Assembly (NCBI RefSeq): GCF_003344965.1
Contig: NZ_CP031194.1
Span: forward strand, 1,984,001-2,048,000
Length of the DNA: 64,000 bases
Direction: 5' to 3'
DNA from: Streptomyces paludis
Lineage (GTDB): Bacteria; Actinomycetota; Actinomycetes; Streptomycetales; Streptomycetaceae
How positions within the stretch are numbered: the first letter of the stretch is position 1; each line of letters starts with the position of its first letter. Both the position numbers and the translations under genes were made by a program. This document shows, piece by piece, positions 23,535-32,536 of the stretch. The notes below the pieces were generated by a model that saw only the letters and a program-made list of their open reading frames with translations, was not told the DNA's origin and made no database searches.

Positions 23535-24917
23535 TCAGCAGCCGATGAGACGGCCGCCCAGGTAGCTCTGGATCTGGTCCAGCGAGACGCGCTCCTGCTT
23601 CATCGTGTCGCGCTCGCGCACGGTCACCGCGTTGTCGTCGAGGGTGTCGAAGTCGACGGTGACGCAGAACGGCGTGCCGATCTCGTCCTGGCGGCGGTAG
23701 CGGCGGCCGATGGCGCCCGCGTCGTCGAACTCGATGTTCCAGTTGCGCCGCAGGTCCGTCGCGAGACCCTTCGCCTTCGGCGAGAGCTGCGGGTTGCGGG
23801 AGAGCGGCAGGACGGCCACCTTGACCGGCGCGAGGCGCGGGTCGAGGCGGAGCACCGTGCGCTTCTCCAGCACACCCTTCGCGTTGGGCGCCTCGTCCTC
23901 GTTGTACGCGTCGAGGAGGAAGGCGAGCATCGCGCGGCCGACCCCGGCGGCGGGCTCGATGACGTAGGGGGTCCAGCGCTCGCCGGCCTCCTGGTCGAAG
24001 TACGTCAGGTCGTGGCCGGACGCCTTGGAGTGGGCGGAGAGGTCGTAGTCCGTACGGTTGGCCACACCCTCCAGCTCGCCCCACTCGCTGCCGCCGAACT
24101 GGAAGCGGTACTCGATGTCGGCGGTGCGCTTGGAGTAGTGCGAGAGCTTCTCGGCCGGGTGGTCGTACCAGCGCATGTTCTCCTCACGGAGACCCAGGTC
24201 GCGGTACCAGTTCCAGCGCTGCTCCATCCAGTATTCCTGCCACTGCTCGTCCTCGCCCGGCTTGACGAAGAACTCCATCTCCATCTGCTCGAACTCGCGG
24301 GTCCGGAAGATGAAGTTGCCCGGAGTGATCTCGTTCCGGAAGGACTTGCCCATCTGCGCGATGCCGAACGGCGGCTTCTTGCGCGAGGTCTGCTGCACCT
24401 GGGCGAAGTTGGTGAAAATGCCCTGCGCGGTCTCGGGCCGCAGATAGGCGACGGAGCCGGAGTCCTGCGTCGGGCCGAGGTGGGTGGAGAGCAGACCGGA
24501 GAACTGCTTGGGTGCGGTAAAAGTGCCCTTGTTGCCACAGTTGGGGCAGTTGAGATCGGTCAGGCCGTTCTCGGGGGCCTTGCCGTGCTTCGCCTCGTAC
24601 GCCTCTTCCAGGTGGTCCGCGCGGAACCGCTTGTGACAGGAGGTGCACTCGGTCAGCGGGTCGGTGAAGGTCGCGACGTGGCCCGACGCTTCCCAGACCT
24701 CGGTGGCGAGGATCACCGACGAGTCGAGACCGACAACGTCCTCACGCGAGGTGACCATGTAACGCCACCACTGACGCTTGAGGTTTTCCTTCAGCTCGAC
24801 TCCGAGCGGCCCGTAGTCCCAGGCGGCGCGCTGGCCCCCGTAGATCTCACTGCACGGGTAGACGAAGCCACGGCGCTTGCTCAGGTTGACGATGCTGTCG
24901 ATCTTGTCGGCGGCCAC
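23535..24917 (-). CDS. glyS: Glycyl-tRNA synthetase
   Basis: A 460-residue class II synthetase of the single-chain, dimeric type that charges tRNA-Gly. Motif 1 ([20 protein letters not shown]), a zinc-ribbon-like insertion (CTSCHKRF and CPNCGNKG), motif 2 ([26 protein letters not shown]) and motif 3 ([14 protein letters not shown]) appear in order. The C-terminal anticodon-binding domain begins near residue 355 ([12 protein letters not shown]). Start ATG 24917. It is divergent from the zinc uptake genes. Confidence 0.96.
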   Translation of the reverse strand: MAADKIDSIVNLSKRRGFVYPCSEIYGGQRAAWDYGPLGVELKENLKRQWWRYMVTSREDVVGLDSSVILATEVWEASGHVATFTDPLTECTSCHKRFRADHLEEAYEAKHGKAPENGLTDLNCPNCGNKGTFTAPKQFSGLLSTHLGPTQDSGSVAYLRPETAQGIFTNFAQVQQTSRKKPPFGIAQMGKSFRNEITPGNFIFRTREFEQMEMEFFVKPGEDEQWQEYWMEQRWNWYRDLGLREENMRWYDHPAEKLSHYSKRTADIEYRFQFGGSEWGELEGVANRTDYDLSAHSKASGHDLTYFDQEAGERWTPYVIEPAAGVGRAMLAFLLDAYNEDEAPNAKGVLEKRTVLRLDPRLAPVKVAVLPLSRNPQLSPKAKGLATDLRRNWNIEFDDAGAIGRRYRRQDEIGTPFCVTVDFDTLDDNAVTVRERDTMKQERVSLDQIQSYLGGRLIGC

Positions 24918-25047
24918 GGTGCTCTCTTCATTACGACGACGACGAACGGCGAATGACCCAGATTAGCGGCGGGCGCACCCCTTCGATCAAATCGGTGCTG
25001 GGTATCGGACATCCCGCCCTGTTCGCGAGCCATTACCGACCCATTGT

Positions 25048-25062
25048 TGACAATCGTTTCCA
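25048..25062 (+). promoter_or_regulatory. Zur box 1, over the znuA -35 region
   Basis: TGACAATCGTTTCCA fits the 7-1-7 palindrome pattern of actinobacterial Zur sites (TGAAAATGATTTTCA type). It overlaps TTGACA at 25047-25052, a strong -35 hexamer. Confidence 0.6.
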
Positions 25063-25069
25063 GTTTTGT

Positions 25070-25084
25070 TGAAAATGACTGTCA
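25070..25084 (+). promoter_or_regulatory. Zur box 2, over the znuA -10 region and start
   Basis: TGAAAATGACTGTCA closely matches the Zur consensus and ends on the first base of the znuA ATG. With the -35 at 25047, the -10 would lie in GAAAAT, putting the transcript start at about the ATG (leaderless). Binding here would block transcription when zinc is plentiful. Confidence 0.65.
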
Positions 25085-26094
25085 TGAACGTACGACGCCT
25101 GATACCCACCGCCACCATGGCCGGAGCTGTCGCGCTCGGCATGGTGGCCCTGTCCGCCTGCTCCTCCTCCGACGCCGCCGACAAGAAGAGCGGCGGCGGC
25201 AAGCTCGCGGTCACCGCGTCGTTCTACCCCATGCAGTTCCTGGCCGAGGAGATAGGCGGCGACCATGTCTCCGTCACCACCCTCACCAAGCCCGGCGTCG
25301 AACCGCACGACCTGGAGCTGAAGCCCCGGCAGGCCGCCCAGCTCGGCGAGGCCGATGTCATCCTCTACCTCAAGGGCATCCAGCCCGCCGTGGACAAGGC
25401 CATCGCCCAGTCCGGTGTGAAGAACACCGTCGACGCGACCACCCTGACCACGATGGAGAAGCACGGCACCGAAGCCGGCGGCCACTCCCACGCCGACGAC
25501 GAGCACGCGGACGGCGACGACCACGCGGACGACGAGACCCACAAGGCGGAGGACGAGGAAGCCTCCGCCGACGGCAACGACCCGCACATCTGGCTGGACC
25601 CGGTGAAGTACGCCGAGGTCGCCAAGGGGGTCGGCGCCGCCCTGGAGAAGGCCGACCCGGACCACGCCGCCGCGTACAAGAAGAACACCGCCGCCCTGGT
25701 CACCAAGCTCGACGGCCTGAACACCGCGTTCAAGGACGGGCTCGCGGACACCACCACCAAGACCTTCATCACCACCCACGCCGCCTTCGGCTACCTCGCC
25801 GAGCGCTACGGCCTGGAGCAGGAGGCCATCGCCGGCATCGACCCCGAGTCGGAGCCGAGCCCCGCCCGGGTCAAGGAGCTGGAGACCATCGCGAAGCGCG
25901 ACAAGGTCAGCACCGTATTCTTCGAGACGCTCGCGAGCGACAAGACCGCCAAGACCCTCGCCGGGGACTCCGGACTGAAGACCGACGTCCTGGACCCGCT
26001 GGAGGGAATTACGGACCGGTCCAAGGGCGCTGACTACCTCGAAGTCATGCGCGCGAACCTCGACGCACTGCGAAAGGCGCTCGGCGCGAAGTGA
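25084..26094 (+). CDS. znuA: Zinc ABC transporter substrate-binding lipoprotein
   Basis: Captures Zn2+ outside the membrane and delivers it to ZnuB. It has a lipoprotein signal peptide with lipobox LSAC (Cys26). Metal ligands expected for the family are in GVEPHDLELK (His75), DPHIWLDP (His168), ITTHAAFGYL and the acidic GIDPESEPSP. A His/Asp/Glu-rich loop (about residues 127-160) is the hallmark of zinc, rather than manganese, binders. I chose ATG 25084 because the promoter predicts a leaderless transcript there; ATG 25075 is possible. First gene of znuACB, repressed by Zur. Confidence 0.93.
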   Translation: MNVRRLIPTATMAGAVALGMVALSACSSSDAADKKSGGGKLAVTASFYPMQFLAEEIGGDHVSVTTLTKPGVEPHDLELKPRQAAQLGEADVILYLKGIQPAVDKAIAQSGVKNTVDATTLTTMEKHGTEAGGHSHADDEHADGDDHADDETHKAEDEEASADGNDPHIWLDPVKYAEVAKGVGAALEKADPDHAAAYKKNTAALVTKLDGLNTAFKDGLADTTTKTFITTHAAFGYLAERYGLEQEAIAGIDPESEPSPARVKELETIAKRDKVSTVFFETLASDKTAKTLAGDSGLKTDVLDPLEGITDRSKGADYLEVMRANLDALRKALGAK

Positions 26095-27068
26095 ACCAGC
26101 TGACAGCAGCGGCATCGGAGGCGCCCGGCATGGCGACGGCGAAGAGCGGACACGACCGCGCGACGGCAGACCCGGCGATACCACCGGAGACACGGCCCGA
26201 AGCACTGCCCGACGCGGCACCGGTGACCGCGCCGGACGCGCCCGTGACGGACACGGGCCACGGCCGCCCCGGACCCGCCACCGCGGAGACCGCGCGCCCC
26301 GCCGCCGGGCCCGCCCCCGTCATCGCGCTGCGCGGCGCCACCGCCACCCTCGGCGCACGCCCGGTGCTGCGCGGCATCGACCTCACCGTGCGCCGCGGCG
26401 AGGTCGTCGCGCTGCTCGGCGCCAACGGCTCCGGCAAGTCCACCGCCGTCCGCTCGGTGATCGGGCAGGTGGCCCTCACCAGTGGCGAGATCTCCCTGTT
26501 CGGCACCCCGCTGCGCCGCTTCCGCGACTGGGCCCGCGTCGGCTACGTACCGCAGCGCACCACGGCGGCGGGCGGGGTGCCCGCGACGATCCGCGAGGTC
26601 GTCTCGTCCGGCCGGCTCTCCCGTACGGGGCTGCGGTGGCCCTCCCGGGCCGACCGCGCCGCCGTCCAGCGGGCAATCGAGCTGGTGGGGCTCGCCGACC
26701 GCGCCAAGGACTCCGTGGACGCCCTCTCCGGCGGCCAGCACCAGCGTGTCCTGATAGCCAGGGCGCTCGCCGCCGAACCCGAGCTGCTGATCATGGACGA
26801 GCCGATGGCGGGCGTCGACCTGGCCAGCCAGGAGATCCTCGCGGCGACCCTGCGCGAGCAGGTGGCGGCCGGCACGACCGTCCTGCTGGTCCTGCACGAA
26901 CTCGGCCCGCTGGAGCCGCTCATCGACCGCGCGGTGGTGCTGCGCGACGGCTGTGTGACCCACGACGGGCCGCCGCCGAAGGCCGTCGGCCAGCACGCCC
27001 TGCCCGGCCACGACCACGTCCACCCCCACGCGGCCGGCGTGCCGCTCCGTACCGGACTGCTGAGCTGA
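26091..27068 (+). CDS. znuC: Zinc ABC transporter ATPase
   Basis: The cytoplasmic ATPase of the zinc importer. After an Ala/Pro/Thr-rich extension of about 75 residues, it shows Walker A GANGSGKST, signature LSGGQHQRV, Walker B LLIMDEPMAGVDL and the switch histidine in VLHELG. The C-terminus carries His-rich LPGHDHVHPHAAG, which may sense or pass zinc. The GTG start overlaps the znuA stop by four bases (GTGA). Confidence 0.93.
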   Translation: MNQLTAAASEAPGMATAKSGHDRATADPAIPPETRPEALPDAAPVTAPDAPVTDTGHGRPGPATAETARPAAGPAPVIALRGATATLGARPVLRGIDLTVRRGEVVALLGANGSGKSTAVRSVIGQVALTSGEISLFGTPLRRFRDWARVGYVPQRTTAAGGVPATIREVVSSGRLSRTGLRWPSRADRAAVQRAIELVGLADRAKDSVDALSGGQHQRVLIARALAAEPELLIMDEPMAGVDLASQEILAATLREQVAAGTTVLLVLHELGPLEPLIDRAVVLRDGCVTHDGPPPKAVGQHALPGHDHVHPHAAGVPLRTGLLS

Positions 27069-27080
27069 GCTGACCTGCCC

Positions 27081-28004
27081 ATGGAAATCCTCGAAACCGC
27101 GTTCATGCAGCGGGCCCTGATCGCCGCCGTCCTGGTCGGCATCACCGCCCCCGCCGTCGGCATCTACCTCGTCCAGCGCCGCCAGGCCCTGATGGGCGAC
27201 GGGATCGGCCATGTCGCGATGACCGGGGTCGGCCTCGGCTTTCTGCTGTCCTGGAGCCCGGTGTGGGTGGCCACGCTGGTCTCGGTGGCCGGCGCCGTCA
27301 CCATGGAGCTGATCAGGGCGTACGGCCGCACCCGCGGCGACATCGCGCTGGCGATGCTCTTCTACGGCGGTATGGCGGGCGGCGTCCTGCTGATCAACCT
27401 CGCGCCGAACGGCTCCAACGCCAACCTCAGCACGTATCTCTTCGGCTCCCTGTCGACGGTCTCGCCGTCCGACGTGACCGCGATCTCCCTGCTCGCCGCC
27501 TTCGTGATACTGGTGACGGTGGGGCTGCGGCGGCAGCTCTTCGCGATCAGCCAGGACGAGGAGTTCGCCCGGGTCACCGGACTGCCGGTGCGGACCCTGA
27601 ACCTGCTGATCGCCGTGACGGCGGCGGTGACGGTGACGGTCGCCATGCGGGTAGTGGGGCTGCTGCTGGTCAGCGCGCTGATGGTGGTGCCGGTGGCGGC
27701 GGCGCAGCAGATCACCCGGTCGTTCGCGGTGACGTTCGTGCTCGCGGTCGTGATCGGTACGGGCGTGACGCTGGCCGGCACGGTCACCTCGTACTACCAG
27801 GACGTCCCGCCCGGCGCGACGATCGTGCTGATCGCGATCGGTGTCTTCGTCCTGCTGACCGCGCTCGCCGCGCCGGTGACCAGACGCCGCGCCCGCGCGC
27901 TCCGCGCCGCGGAGCCGGCGGACGCCTCCGGGCCGGCGCACGGAGCGACCATGGACGTACCGGCCACGCGACGCCCCTCGGACGACGTCGAGGTAACGGT
28001 CTGA
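27081..28004 (+). CDS. znuB: Zinc ABC transporter permease
   Basis: A 307-residue ABC-3 family inner-membrane permease with about eight helices. Typical segments are FMQRALIAAVLVGITAPAVG, VQRRQALMGDGIGHVAMTGV and VVGLLLVSALMVVPVAAAQQ. The ATG lies 12 bases after znuC. The cytoplasmic tail of about 35 residues is low complexity. Confidence 0.93.
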   Translation: MEILETAFMQRALIAAVLVGITAPAVGIYLVQRRQALMGDGIGHVAMTGVGLGFLLSWSPVWVATLVSVAGAVTMELIRAYGRTRGDIALAMLFYGGMAGGVLLINLAPNGSNANLSTYLFGSLSTVSPSDVTAISLLAAFVILVTVGLRRQLFAISQDEEFARVTGLPVRTLNLLIAVTAAVTVTVAMRVVGLLLVSALMVVPVAAAQQITRSFAVTFVLAVVIGTGVTLAGTVTSYYQDVPPGATIVLIAIGVFVLLTALAAPVTRRRARALRAAEPADASGPAHGATMDVPATRRPSDDVEVTV

Positions 28005-28082
28005 GCGCGAGCGCTGGCAGAATGGCCCGACGTAAGCGGGTAACGCCCGACGGATACGACGGGCAGAGGCAAGGAGGCACCT

Positions 28083-28532
28083 GTGACGACTGCGCCCAGC
28101 AGTGGATCGAGCGCGGCCCCCGTACGCGGCCGTTCGACCCGCCAGCGTGCCGCGGTGGCGGCGGCGCTCGACGAGGTGGACGAGTTCCGCAGTGCGCAGG
28201 AGCTTCACGACATGCTCAAGCACCGCGGCGACTCGGTCGGTCTGACCACGGTCTACCGCACCCTCCAGTCCCTCGCCGACGCGGGTGAGGTCGACGTACT
28301 GCGGACGAACGACGGCGAGTCGGTCTACCGGCGCTGCTCCACCGGCGACCACCATCACCATCTGGTCTGCCGGGTCTGCGGAAAGGCCGTCGAGGTCGAG
28401 GGCCCCGCGGTGGAGCAGTGGGCCGAGACGATCGCCGCGCAGCACGGCTATGTGGCGGTGGCCCACACGGTGGAGATCTTCGGTACGTGCGCCGAGTGCG
28501 CCGAGAACGCGAAGAGATCCGCGAAGAACTGA
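28083..28532 (+). CDS. zur: Zinc uptake regulator (Fur family)
   Basis: A 149-residue zinc-responsive repressor. The winged helix occupies about residues 12-85 (TRQRAAVAAALDEVDEFRSAQELHD, SVGLTTVYRTLQSLADAGEVD). The metal/dimer domain carries HHHHLVCRVCGKAVEVEG and a second CAECAEN pair. Together they give the structural four-cysteine zinc site and the sensory histidines. GTG 28083 has a consensus AAGGAGG. It follows znuB by 78 bases and likely represses znuACB through the boxes at 25048-25084. Confidence 0.94.
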   Translation: MTTAPSSGSSAAPVRGRSTRQRAAVAAALDEVDEFRSAQELHDMLKHRGDSVGLTTVYRTLQSLADAGEVDVLRTNDGESVYRRCSTGDHHHHLVCRVCGKAVEVEGPAVEQWAETIAAQHGYVAVAHTVEIFGTCAECAENAKRSAKN

Positions 28533-28568
28533 CCGCGGCACGAGCCGCGGAACGAGAAGCGGCACGAG

Positions 28569-28602
28569 AAGCGGTCCCGGGCGACGTACGCCGGGACCGC
28601 TT
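28569..28602 (+). terminator. Terminator after zur
   Basis: A 12-bp stem (AAGCGGTCCCGG and complement) with a 10-base loop, followed by TTTT, 37 bases after the zur stop. Confidence 0.85.
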
Positions 28603-28678
28603 TTCGCTGCTCGGACGGACAGCGGGGAGAGGGCGAGTGGACAGCGACGGGACAACTGTCCAGTAAAAAATGGGCCCC

Positions 28679-29536
28679 TCAGCCCTGCCCCTCGCCCGCC
28701 ATCTCGTCCTGCTCCTGAATGTCCTCCCGTGACTCCTGGTTGGGCAGCGCGCCGCCGAACCGCCGGTCCCGGGAGGCGAACTCCAGGCAGGCCCGCCACA
28801 GATCGCGCCGGTCGAAGTCCGGCCACAGCACGTCCTGGAAGACCATCTCCGCGTAACTGCTCTGCCAGATCAGGTAGTTCGACGTACGCTGCTCACCGCT
28901 GGGGCGCAGGAAGACATCCACGTCCGGCATGTCGGGGTAGTACAGGTACTTGGCGAAGGTCTTCTCGTTGACCTTGGCCGGGTCCAGCTTCCCCGCGGCC
29001 ACGTCCCGCGCGAGCGCCTGCGCCGCGTCGGCGATCTCCGCGCGGCCGCCGTAGTTGACGCAGAAGTAGAGCGTCATGGCGTCGTTGTCCTTGGTCTGCT
29101 CCTGCGCGACCTGGAGTTCCTGGACGACCGACTTCCACATCTTGGGCATCCGGCCGACCCAGCGGATCCGGATCCCCAGCTCGTCCATCTCGTCGCGGCG
29201 GCGACGGATGACATCGCGGTTGAAGTTCATCAGGAAGCGCACCTCGTCGGGCGTCCGCTTCCAGTTCTCGGTGGAGAAGGCGTACAGGGACAGGTTCTTG
29301 ACGCCCATCTCCAGACAGCCCTTGAGCACATCGAGGACGACCCCCTCGCCGACCTTGTGCCCCTCGGTACGCGGCAGACCACGCTCCTTGGCCCAGCGGC
29401 CGTTCCCGTCCATGACGACGGCCACGTGCTTGGGCACCAGCTCGCTCTGGATCTTGGGCGGAACGGCACCGGAGGGGTGCGGTTCCGGCGTCTTGTACTC
29501 GCGGCGGGAACGCCCCAGGATTCCGCGTCGTGCCAT
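28679..29536 (-). CDS. uppS: Isoprenyl transferase (undecaprenyl diphosphate synthase type)
   Basis: A cis-prenyltransferase that elongates farnesyl diphosphate with isopentenyl diphosphate to make the lipid carrier for peptidoglycan. All five family regions are present: [15 protein letters not shown] with the catalytic Asp, [25 protein letters not shown], and [17 protein letters not shown] followed by [14 protein letters not shown]. At 285 residues it is a little long because of an N-terminal basic stretch. It is 71 bases from recO in the same direction. Confidence 0.94.
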   Translation of the reverse strand: MARRGILGRSRREYKTPEPHPSGAVPPKIQSELVPKHVAVVMDGNGRWAKERGLPRTEGHKVGEGVVLDVLKGCLEMGVKNLSLYAFSTENWKRTPDEVRFLMNFNRDVIRRRRDEMDELGIRIRWVGRMPKMWKSVVQELQVAQEQTKDNDAMTLYFCVNYGGRAEIADAAQALARDVAAGKLDPAKVNEKTFAKYLYYPDMPDVDVFLRPSGEQRTSNYLIWQSSYAEMVFQDVLWPDFDRRDLWRACLEFASRDRRFGGALPNQESREDIQEQDEMAGEGQG

Positions 29537-29607
29537 GCGCTCTCGTCTCCTCTTTCTTCACGGGCCAAACCGGGCCCGACGCAGCCGGGCAGGGCAAGCA
29601 GCTCTGT

Positions 29608-30357
29608 CTAGCCCTTCTCCACGTATCTGAGCGAGCGCAGACCGCGCTCCAAGTGCCAGTGCAGATAGGCGGACACCAGCCCGCTGCCCTCCCTGACATG
29701 CCGCGCCTCGCACGCGTCGGCCGTCCTCCAGTCACCGGTCAGCAGCGCGCTGAGCAGTCCGACGGCCTCAGCAGAGGGTACGACGCTCCCGGGCACCCGG
29801 CAGTCGCCGCAGACGACACCGCCCGCCGCCACGGAGAAGAAGCGGTTGGGGCCCAGCAGCCCGCACTTCGCGCAGTCGTCGAAGCTCGGCGCGTACCCGT
29901 TGACCGCGAGCGAGCGGAGCAGGAAGGCGTCCAGGATCAGATGCGGCGCGTGCTCCCCGCGGGCGAGCGTGCGCAGCCCGCCCACGAGCAGCAGATACTG
30001 CTGCACGGCCGGCTCGCCCTCGTGGTCCGTGAACCGCTCGGCAGTCTCCAGCATGGCGGTGCCCGCGGTGTAGCGCGCGTAGTCGGCCACGATGCCGCCA
30101 CCGTACGGAGCGATGGTCTCGCTCTGGGTGCAGAGCGGCAGCCCGCGTCCCACGAGTTCACTCCCGCGTGCGAAGAACTGCACATCGACATGCGAGAACG
30201 GTTCCAGCCGTGCCCCGAACTTCGACTTCGTCCGCCGCACCCCCCGGGCGACGGCGCGGACCCGGCCATGGCCGCGGGTCAGAAGCGTGATGATGCGGTC
30301 GGCCTCACCGAGCTTCTGGGTGCGCAGCACGACGCCGTCGTCCCGGAACAGACTCAT
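29608..30357 (-). CDS. recO: DNA repair protein RecO
   Basis: A 249-residue protein that helps load RecA and anneals single strands in recombinational repair. The N-terminal OB-fold (SLFRDDGVVLRTQKLGEADRIITLLTR) is followed by a helical domain and a zinc site (CAKCG ... GVVCGDC). Start ATG 30357 fits the family start exactly; earlier in-frame codons lack homologous sequence. Confidence 0.94.
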   Translation of the reverse strand: MSLFRDDGVVLRTQKLGEADRIITLLTRGHGRVRAVARGVRRTKSKFGARLEPFSHVDVQFFARGSELVGRGLPLCTQSETIAPYGGGIVADYARYTAGTAMLETAERFTDHEGEPAVQQYLLLVGGLRTLARGEHAPHLILDAFLLRSLAVNGYAPSFDDCAKCGLLGPNRFFSVAAGGVVCGDCRVPGSVVPSAEAVGLLSALLTGDWRTADACEARHVREGSGLVSAYLHWHLERGLRSLRYVEKG

Positions 30358-30461
30358 GGACCTCATTCTCCCGCACGCGCACGGCACGGCGGCCCCGGGC
30401 TCTCTTGCTACGGTCACGGCATTACGTGACCGATCACACACGGAGAGCGACCGCGACGACC

Positions 30462-30824
30462 ATGGTGACGATGCCGATCGGCGGCAGCGGCGGGTTCTGG
30501 ATCAGGGCCCACGAGGTACGGAAGGCGGGCGCGGCGGCCCGCGAGGCCGCCGAGGACATCCCGGCCGACGCCAAGACCCTGTACGCGCCGACGGACACGG
30601 CGGTCGCCGGACTGCCCGGCTGGCGGACGGCGGCGGCGCTGGACACCTGCACGGAGGAGTGGACGAAGGCGCTGCGCGCCCTGGCGGCCCTGGTGGCGGG
30701 CGCGGGGGACGCGGTGACGGCGTCGGCCGGGGACCTGGCCGGCGAGGACGCGGACCGGGGACGGCACTTCGACGGCATGGCCCTCCAGGCACCGTACGGA
30801 GCAGCCGGAGACCGCCGCCCATGA
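30462..30824 (+). CDS. WXG100-like small secreted-effector partner
   Basis: A 120-residue helical protein (GFWIRAHEVRKAGAAAREAAEDI near the start, a GW turn at GLPGWRTAAALDTC, then a second long helix with EEWTKALRALAALV). This helix-GW-helix plan is that of WXG100-like partners often found before DUF1023 hydrolases in Streptomyces; the WXG itself reads WRT. ATG 30462 is the first ATG after the promoter region; the end overlaps the next gene (ATGA). It may be a chaperone or co-secreted partner. Confidence 0.65.
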   Translation: MVTMPIGGSGGFWIRAHEVRKAGAAAREAAEDIPADAKTLYAPTDTAVAGLPGWRTAAALDTCTEEWTKALRALAALVAGAGDAVTASAGDLAGEDADRGRHFDGMALQAPYGAAGDRRP

Positions 30825-32536
30825 CCCCTCTCCTCACGGACATGACGATCGCGTCTCTCAAGGACGCCCGCCCCGGCCTGCTGCACGACGCGGGCGACGC
30901 CTGGGACCGGCTGGCGAGGAGGTTCACGGAGCACGCCGGGAGCTGCGGCGCCCATCTGCGCCGGGGCCTGGCCGCCGAGAACTGGGGCGGCCTGGGCGCC
31001 GAATCCGCCGCCGACCGGCTGGCGAGGATCCGCGCCGGCCTGACCGTGGCCGAACGGGAACTCGCCGCGGTGGGCACCGTACTCCGCACGGCCGGCGAGG
31101 CGTTCCTGGCCCACCAGGAGCGGCTGAACCACGCCCTGGCGGACGCGGGCGCGGCGGGGTACGTGGTGGCGCCGGGCGGCTCCGTCAGCGCCCCCGAGAG
31201 CGGCCCGGAGAGCGGCCCGGAGATCTGCGAGGACCACACCGCCACGGCGCGCGCCCTGGCCGACCGCATCGACGACGCGCTGCGCGCGGCGGACAGGGCG
31301 GACCGGGAGTACGCGGCGGCCCTCGACCTCTTCACCACCGCGGCACGCCGCTGCGCGGCCGGCGACTGGCATACGGGCTTCGCCGAGATCGCCCGCGCCG
31401 GCCATCTCCACGACGACCTGCTCACCACCCTGGGCATCCCACCCGAATCCGCCCACCCCTCCACCGTCACCGCCTGGTGGAACGCCCTCTCCCCCACCCT
31501 CCAGGCCCAACTGATCGCCGACCACCCGGCCGAGATCGGCAACCGCGACGGCATCCCGGCCACGGCCCGCGACAAGGCCAACCGCATCTGTCTGCCCATG
31601 CTGCTGGACGACCTGGAACACGGCCGCACCGACGACACCCGGGAATCCCGGGAGGCGAAGATCGCGGGCCTGAAGGGAATCCAGCGCCAACTGGAGGCGG
31701 GCGGCGATCCGCGGCCCTATCTACTGGGAATCGGGACGGAGGGAAACGGACGGGCGATCATCTCGTTCGGAAATCCGGACCGCGCGGATCATGTCTCGGC
31801 GTATGTGCCGGGGTTGAATACACGGCTGGAGGAGCATTTCGCCACGGCGGATGTGAAGCGGGCGCGGGATGTGGCAATCGCGGCCCGCAGGGCCGACCCC
31901 GCCACCACGACCGCCTCTCTCGTCTGGCTGGGCTACGACGCACCGCAATTGCGCAGTGTCGGACTGGACGCGACGGATGTCATGTTCAAGGACAGCGCCC
32001 ATGCAGGTGCCTCCGGTTACAACCAATTCCTCCATGGCATCAAGGCCACCCACGAGGACGGCGCCGCGCATATCACCGCACTTGGCCACTCCTACGGATC
32101 ACTGACTGTGGGCCAGGCCAGCCAGCAGCCAGGAGGAATCCCCGCGGACGAGGTGATCCTTGTGGGCAGTCCCGGTGTCGGGGTGAACCGAGCAAGGGAT
32201 CTCGGCGTGGGCGCCGACCATGTGTATGTCGGCGCCGCCGACAACGACCAGGTGACGAAACTCCCCTATCGAAATCCCCTCGAATACCTGGCTCCGGGCA
32301 GCGAGTTCGGAGACCGGAAGGTCCCGTTCGGCACCGATCCGGCGAGCCGCCACTTCGGAGGACACCACTTCTCGGTGGAACCGGGCGAAGACACCGGGAT
32401 CATCGGCCTGGCAACGGGGAACACGCCAGCACATTCACACTACTTCGACCCAGAGAAGGGCCCTAATTCCTTGCACAATATCGCCAATATTGTCACTGGA
32501 AACGGAAGTCGAATCAAGACCACGGAGCCTAGGTGA
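30821..32536 (+). CDS. DUF1023-type alpha/beta hydrolase with WXG-like N-terminus
   Basis: A 571-residue protein. Residues 1-190 are helical with a WGGLGAESAADRL turn, resembling ESX-type secretion substrates. Residues 290-550 form an alpha/beta hydrolase of the DUF1023 type: NPDRADHVSAYVPGLNTRLEEH, VWLGYDAP, the nucleophile elbow GHSYGS, EVILVGSPGVGV and a late HHFSVEP with the likely catalytic His. There is no Sec signal. From about 31690 the DNA is clearly less GC-rich than the first half, suggesting that the hydrolase part was acquired or swapped. The overlap with the next gene (GTGA) makes an effector/immunity pairing plausible, but this is inference. Confidence 0.75.
   Translation: MTPLLTDMTIASLKDARPGLLHDAGDAWDRLARRFTEHAGSCGAHLRRGLAAENWGGLGAESAADRLARIRAGLTVAERELAAVGTVLRTAGEAFLAHQERLNHALADAGAAGYVVAPGGSVSAPESGPESGPEICEDHTATARALADRIDDALRAADRADREYAAALDLFTTAARRCAAGDWHTGFAEIARAGHLHDDLLTTLGIPPESAHPSTVTAWWNALSPTLQAQLIADHPAEIGNRDGIPATARDKANRICLPMLLDDLEHGRTDDTRESREAKIAGLKGIQRQLEAGGDPRPYLLGIGTEGNGRAIISFGNPDRADHVSAYVPGLNTRLEEHFATADVKRARDVAIAARRADPATTTASLVWLGYDAPQLRSVGLDATDVMFKDSAHAGASGYNQFLHGIKATHEDGAAHITALGHSYGSLTVGQASQQPGGIPADEVILVGSPGVGVNRARDLGVGADHVYVGAADNDQVTKLPYRNPLEYLAPGSEFGDRKVPFGTDPASRHFGGHHFSVEPGEDTGIIGLATGNTPAHSHYFDPEKGPNSLHNIANIVTGNGSRIKTTEPR

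Noticed and set aside
24918..25047. T-box or glycine riboswitch before glyS
   Set aside because: The upstream region lacks the T-box bulge sequence and any tandem aptamer-like pairing, and is short.
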